Below, piece after piece: positions 6,486-9,894 of a stretch of 9,894 nucleotides of DNA. The DNA comes from Acidobacteriota bacterium (lineage in GTDB: Bacteria > Acidobacteriota > Terriglobia > Versatilivoradales > Versatilivoraceae), in assembly GCA_026706225.1 (NCBI GenBank), contig JAPOZE010000135.1:1-9894 (forward strand), in the 5' to 3' direction. Each line of letters begins with the position of its first letter. Position 1 is the stretch's first letter. The notes beneath the pieces were generated by a model. That model saw only the letters and a list, made by a program, of their open reading frames with translations, did not search any database and was not told the origin of the DNA. A program made the translations under genes and the position numbers.

Positions 6486-7550
6486 ATGTCCATCAACCCT
6501 GAATCTGCACAGGAAGCAACCCTCGTCACACCCGGGGAAGCTCCACCGGTTTCTTCCGAGGTGGAATTGCTGGAAAGGATGCGCCGGGCCCACGGGGAGA
6601 TCCTGCGGGAGATTCGCAAGGAGATCGTCGGACAGGACAGCGTGGTGGATCAGGTCCTGGTTTCCCTGTTCGTGGGAGGGCATTCGATCATCACCGGTGT
6701 TCCGGGCCTGGCCAAGACCCTGCTGATCAAGACCATCGCCAAGGTCCTGGACCTGAAGTTCAAACGGATCCAGTTCACACCCGATCTGATGCCGGCCGAC
6801 ATCACCGGCACCGACATCATCGAGGAGGATCACACCACGGGACGGCGAACCCTGGTATTCGTCAAGGGTCCGATCTTTGCCAACATCATTCTGGCGGACG
6901 AGATCAATCGCACCCCTCCCAAGACCCAGTCGGCCCTGCTGGAGGCCATGCAGGAATACAGCGTGACGGTTCAGGGCGTCACCTATGACCTCCAGCCTCC
7001 CTTCTATGTGCTTGCCACCCAGAACCCCATCGAGCTGGAAGGCACCTATCCCCTGCCCGAGGCCCAGGTCGACCGTTTCATGTTCAACATTCTGATCGAC
7101 TATCTCTCGGAGTCGGAAGAGATCCAGGTGGTGAAGGACACCACTTCCCTGCGCGACATTCGCTACCGGCCCCTGATCGGAGGAGCGGACATCGTGGAAT
7201 TCCAGCGGGTGGTCCGCCGCATTCCCGTGGCCGATTCGGTGGCCCGCTACGCGGTTCAACTGGTCCGTGCCTCCCGTCCCAGTGATCCCAGCGCTCCCGA
7301 CTTCATCAAGTCCTGGGTCAACTACGGCGCCAGCTTGCGCGCCTCTCAATTCCTGATCCTGGGCGGCAAGGCCAGGGCCGTGCTGCAGGGCCGCTACAAC
7401 GTGTCGGTGGACGACATCCGTGACCTGGCGCCTCCCGTCCTCCGCCACCGCATCCTCACCAACTTTCACGCCGAATCGGAACAGGTGGATTCCGACGCGG
7501 TCATTGGCAAGCTGATCGAAGCCGTGCCGGCGCCGGCCTCGGGCTTGTAG
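6486..7550 (+). CDS. MoxR-family AAA+ ATPase
   Basis: 354 residues, a usual length for MoxR proteins. AAA+ elements appear in order: Walker A GVPGLAKT (71-78), a MoxR-type insert after FTPDLMPADITGTD (97-110), Walker B IILADEINR (134-142), sensor 1 in ATQNPIE (N180), the PLPEAQVDRF segment with the arginine R197, and the lid region with GGKARA (293-298) and VSVDDI (306-311). MoxR ATPases are cytoplasmic hexameric remodelling factors that act with vWA-domain partners, and DUF58 plus a BatA-like gene follow directly, which is the canonical order. The start ATG 6486 lacks an obvious Shine-Dalgarno; the residues before about 25 are poorly conserved in such proteins, so a slightly later start is possible. 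The product is soluble with no signal peptide. Family assignment is secure; the specific client is not known. Confidence 0.96.
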   Translation: MSINPESAQEATLVTPGEAPPVSSEVELLERMRRAHGEILREIRKEIVGQDSVVDQVLVSLFVGGHSIITGVPGLAKTLLIKTIAKVLDLKFKRIQFTPDLMPADITGTDIIEEDHTTGRRTLVFVKGPIFANIILADEINRTPPKTQSALLEAMQEYSVTVQGVTYDLQPPFYVLATQNPIELEGTYPLPEAQVDRFMFNILIDYLSESEEIQVVKDTTSLRDIRYRPLIGGADIVEFQRVVRRIPVADSVARYAVQLVRASRPSDPSAPDFIKSWVNYGASLRASQFLILGGKARAVLQGRYNVSVDDIRDLAPPVLRHRILTNFHAESEQVDSDAVIGKLIEAVPAPASGL

Positions 7551-7570
7551 ACCGGCGTTGGCACCCGCAA

Positions 7571-7576
7571 GGGAGG
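7571..7576 (+). promoter_or_regulatory. strong ribosome binding site of the DUF58 gene
   Basis: GGGAGG lies seven bases before ATG 7584. It is the clearest Shine-Dalgarno in the window and fixes the DUF58 start. Most other starts here have weak or no such site, which suggests that DUF58 is translated independently rather than by coupling to moxR, 33 bases upstream. Confidence 0.75.
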
Positions 7577-7583
7577 CAGTCCA

Positions 7584-8504
7584 ATGACTCCCCAGGCTGG
7601 GACGGTCTCCCAACACACCCCGCTGCGTTTCCTGGACCCGGCCGTCCTGGCCAGAATCAGCACCCTGGAGCTGGTGGCGCGAACGGTCGTGGAGGGATTC
7701 ATCTCCGGCCTGCATCGATCTCCCTACCTGGGTTTCAGCGTGGATTTCGCCCAGTATCGTCAATATATCGAGGGAGACGACATTCGCCAGATCGACTGGA
7801 AGGTGTATGCCCGATCCGACCGACACTACGTCAAGCAATATGAGGGTGAGACCAGCACCAACGTCTACCTGCTGCTGGACATCTCGGGCTCCATGGCCTA
7901 TCGCTCGGGTTCCCTCACCAAGCTGGAATACCCCCGCTATCTCACGGCCAGCCTGGCCTTTTTCGCCCAGCGCCAACGGGACAGAGTGGGGTTGACCACT
8001 TTCGCCGCCGGCCCGGTGGACCAACTGCCCCCCCGCTGCCGGAGGGAGCACCTGTCAAGCCTGTTGCACCTGATAGACAAGGCAAAGGCTGATGCCGGGA
8101 CCGCCTTCGGGAAACCGCTGCAGGCACTGGCGGAGACCCTCCGCAGGCGAGGCATCGTGGTCCTGGTTTCCGATCTGTATGCTCCGACCGGCGAGGTCGT
8201 GGAAAGCATTCGTCAATTTCGCTTCCAGGGCAACGACGTGATCGTCATTCAGGTTCTGGATCCCCAGGAGAAGCGGTTCGATTTTTCCGATTCCGTCTAT
8301 ATGGTGGACATGGAGACCCGCCGCAAACTGGTCATGGATCCGACACTGGCTCGAGCCGACTACCTGGCGGGACTCGAGAGCCATCAGCAGGAGATCAGGA
8401 ACCTCTGCGGCGCCTTGGGAGTTGACTTTCTGGTTATGGAAACCTCCCGGCCCCTGGACCTGGCCCTCTACCGCTACCTGTCCACCAGGCAAAAGTCGAG
8501 GTAG
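7584..8504 (+). CDS. DUF58 domain protein (vWA-like MoxR partner)
   Basis: 306 residues. The DUF58 signature is clear: FAQYRQYIEGDDIRQIDWKV (55-74), then ARSDRHYVKQYEGE (76-89). It is followed by a vWA-like fold with MIDAS residues D99-I-S101-G-S103 (LLLDISGSM), T173 in AGTAFGKPL and D197 in LVSDLY. No membrane segment or signal peptide is visible, so this version is cytosolic, unlike longer DUF58 proteins that carry N-terminal membrane helices. DUF58 genes very commonly follow moxR, and the products are thought to be ATPase partners that bind a divalent cation; the exact role is undefined. The start is set by GGGAGG at 7571-7576. It sits 33 bases after moxR and 33 before the BatA-like gene, supporting co-transcription. 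Confidence 0.94.
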   Translation: MTPQAGTVSQHTPLRFLDPAVLARISTLELVARTVVEGFISGLHRSPYLGFSVDFAQYRQYIEGDDIRQIDWKVYARSDRHYVKQYEGETSTNVYLLLDISGSMAYRSGSLTKLEYPRYLTASLAFFAQRQRDRVGLTTFAAGPVDQLPPRCRREHLSSLLHLIDKAKADAGTAFGKPLQALAETLRRRGIVVLVSDLYAPTGEVVESIRQFRFQGNDVIVIQVLDPQEKRFDFSDSVYMVDMETRRKLVMDPTLARADYLAGLESHQQEIRNLCGALGVDFLVMETSRPLDLALYRYLSTRQKSR

Positions 8505-8517
8505 GGCCGAGGGGCCC
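8504..8517 (+). other. small hairpin overlapping the DUF58 stop
   Basis: GGGCC (8504-8508) pairs with GGCCC (8513-8517) around a GAGG loop, starting on the last base of the DUF58 stop codon. No T tract follows, so it is not an intrinsic terminator. It might stabilise the transcript or modulate read-through to the next gene, which lacks a visible Shine-Dalgarno. A chance dyad in GC-rich DNA is equally possible. Confidence 0.25.
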
Positions 8518-8537
8518 CATCGTTCCCGCTGCGCGCC

Positions 8538-9894
8538 ATGCAATTCCTCAATCCCCTGTTCCTCATCGGCAGCCTCGCCCTCATCGCTCCGATCCTGGTC
8601 CACCTGGTGAGGAGGGAGACCTCACGCCGGGTTCTCTTCAGCTCCTTGATGTTTGTCCGCCGCACACCCAGGGCCTCCCTGCGGAAGCAGCGGCTGCGAC
8701 ATCCCCTGCTGCTGCTTCTGCGCATGGCTGCCCTCCTGCTGCTGGTGCTGGCTATCGCCCGGCCTCTGCTCACCGACCCCGACGCCGTCGGTCTTTCCGG
8801 CTCTGGCGGCCGTTCCCTGATCCTTCTGCTGGATGACTCCTTCAGCATGCGCTTCGGGGATCGGTTCGAGCGGGCTCAGGCTCAAGCCCGAACAATTCTG
8901 CAGGGCATGGCTCCCGGAGACCGGGTCCGGACGGTCGTGTTTTCGGATTCCACGCGCCTCCTCAACCGGCCGGAGGCCAATCCCAGGGAGGTCAGCAAGC
9001 TCATCGACGCCCTCGAGCCCGGTTTTTCCGCAACCGACTATGGTCCGGCGCTGCGGCTGGCAGACCAAATCCTGGCCGGGACTCCGCAAGGATCTCCGGA
9101 GATCCATTGGATCAGCGATTTTCAGGAATCGGGTTGGCAACCGGGATCGCCCAACGTCTCCATCGATGAGAGTGTTGAGCTTCACGCCTACCCGGTGGCG
9201 CAGGTTCCCGGACCCAATGTCTCGATCGGCCGGGTGACGATCGAACCCGAAGATCGTTCCTCTTCCCGGGTAACCATCGCCGCCGAAGTTCGATCCCGCC
9301 ACCTCCGGGAGGCGCTGGACCTGGCCCTGGCCCTGGAAATCAACGGGCAGCCGGCCCGGAGCCGAACGGTCCACCTGAAAGCCAACGATAACCAACCGGT
9401 CCGGTTCGAATCGGTAGCCGTTCCCCGCGGCCAGACCGCTGCCAGACTTCACCTCCGGTTCGAGGATGCTCTGCCCGAAGACAACTTCGCCTACAGTTCT
9501 CTCTCCCCTCCCCCACGGCTGAAGACCCTGCTATTGGGGGCCGACCGCCGGGACCACTACTACCTGCACCGGGCATTGACGGCCAGGCCCGATTCCTCCC
9601 GGCAGGTGACGGTGGCCGAACGGGGACGGATTCCCTTGTCCAAGCTGTCTTCCTACGCGGCGGTGATTCTGAACAACTACGGCCGGGTTCCCGCGGAGAC
9701 GGCTTCCGCGCTGATCCGGTTTGTCAAGTCGGGGGGAGGGCTGGTGCTGATTCCGGGCCCCCGAACCCGCACCGAAAGCCTGGGAGACCTGGAGGAGATC
9801 CTGCCGGCCACCCTGCTGAAGCGGTACCGGGCCGCCGGCCGAGGCGGAGACCAGAGCGTCGGGCTCATGCAGAAGCGCCATCCGATCTTCGACC
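8538..9894 (+). CDS. BatA-like membrane vWA protein, 3' end outside the window
   Basis: An open frame from ATG 8538 to the window edge (452 complete codons, no stop). The N-terminus MQFLNPLFLIGSLALIAPIL followed by HLVRRE is the BatA N-terminal membrane motif. A second membrane segment lies at about 56-78. The vWA domain has a MIDAS with D99-D-S101-F-S103 (LLLDDSFSM), T166 in FSATDYGPAL and D194 in HWISDF. A beta-rich region (about 210-325) leads into an amidotransferase-like fold (about 330 onward: LKTLLLGAD, then YAAVILNNYG and VKSGGGLVLIPGP), where the window stops. No cysteine occurs in the visible 452 residues, so this fold cannot be a Cys amidotransferase as far as seen. Both membrane segments precede the vWA domain, placing it most likely outside the cytoplasm. 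It has the same domain order as the protein at 257-2527, suggesting paralogy. No Shine-Dalgarno is evident. Confidence 0.9.
   Translation, partial: MQFLNPLFLIGSLALIAPILVHLVRRETSRRVLFSSLMFVRRTPRASLRKQRLRHPLLLLLRMAALLLLVLAIARPLLTDPDAVGLSGSGGRSLILLLDDSFSMRFGDRFERAQAQARTILQGMAPGDRVRTVVFSDSTRLLNRPEANPREVSKLIDALEPGFSATDYGPALRLADQILAGTPQGSPEIHWISDFQESGWQPGSPNVSIDESVELHAYPVAQVPGPNVSIGRVTIEPEDRSSSRVTIAAEVRSRHLREALDLALALEINGQPARSRTVHLKANDNQPVRFESVAVPRGQTAARLHLRFEDALPEDNFAYSSLSPPPRLKTLLLGADRRDHYYLHRALTARPDSSRQVTVAERGRIPLSKLSSYAAVILNNYGRVPAETASALIRFVKSGGGLVLIPGPRTRTESLGDLEEILPATLLKRYRAAGRGGDQSVGLMQKRHPIFD

Noticed and set aside
6327..8051. 574-aa minus-strand open frame opposite moxR and DUF58
   Set aside because: It spans two securely identified + strand genes and shows no recognisable domain; it is a shadow of GC-rich coding.
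1..9894. tRNA, rRNA, CRISPR, insertion sequence or phage signatures
   Set aside because: None was seen; the window is nearly all coding in one direction with no transposase, integrase or regularly spaced repeats.

Overview
The window is a GC-rich (by eye about 60-65%), densely coded stretch of bacterial chromosome. All supported genes are on the + strand and look like one long operon or two abutting ones. The gene set is DUF4159, MoxR ATPase, DUF58, two membrane-anchored vWA proteins with glutamine-amidotransferase-like folds, a caspase-fold secreted protein and a TPR/gluzincin protein. That combination is typical of Acidobacteriota and, less exclusively, Planctomycetota, Verrucomicrobiota and Gemmatimonadota. 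I favour an Acidobacteriota-like organism, but no marker gene is present to prove it.

Layout: 3-191 is the 3' end of a DUF4159 protein. 257-2527 is a 756-residue membrane protein with vWA, beta-sandwich and amidotransferase-like domains. 2527-3543 overlaps it by one base and encodes a signal-peptide-bearing caspase/legumain-fold protein with an EF-hand-like loop and a C-terminal coiled coil. 3544 to about 3670 is a non-coding spacer with degenerate tandem and inverted repeats. 3616-6357 (true start uncertain) encodes a TPR - HExxH peptidase - TPR protein. A 128-base gap follows. Then come a MoxR AAA+ ATPase (6486-7550), a DUF58 protein (7584-8504) and a BatA-like vWA membrane protein (8538 to beyond the window end), each separated by 33 bases. 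The last gene is open to the end of the window.

How they may work together (inference): MoxR ATPases remodel or activate partners that carry vWA domains. Here three vWA proteins (756-aa protein, DUF58, BatA-like) all keep the metal-ion-dependent adhesion site (MIDAS) pattern DxSxS. Two of them are anchored in the inner membrane with large domains probably outside it. The exported caspase-fold and gluzincin proteins would sit in the same compartment. The locus therefore reads as an envelope-associated MoxR/vWA assembly with two peptidase-fold partners. The substrate is unknown. The most notable details are a caspase-fold protein whose only mature cysteine is three residues away from the canonical nucleophile position, next to an intact EF-hand-like loop, and a large TPR-flanked metalloprotease with a complete zinc-site motif.
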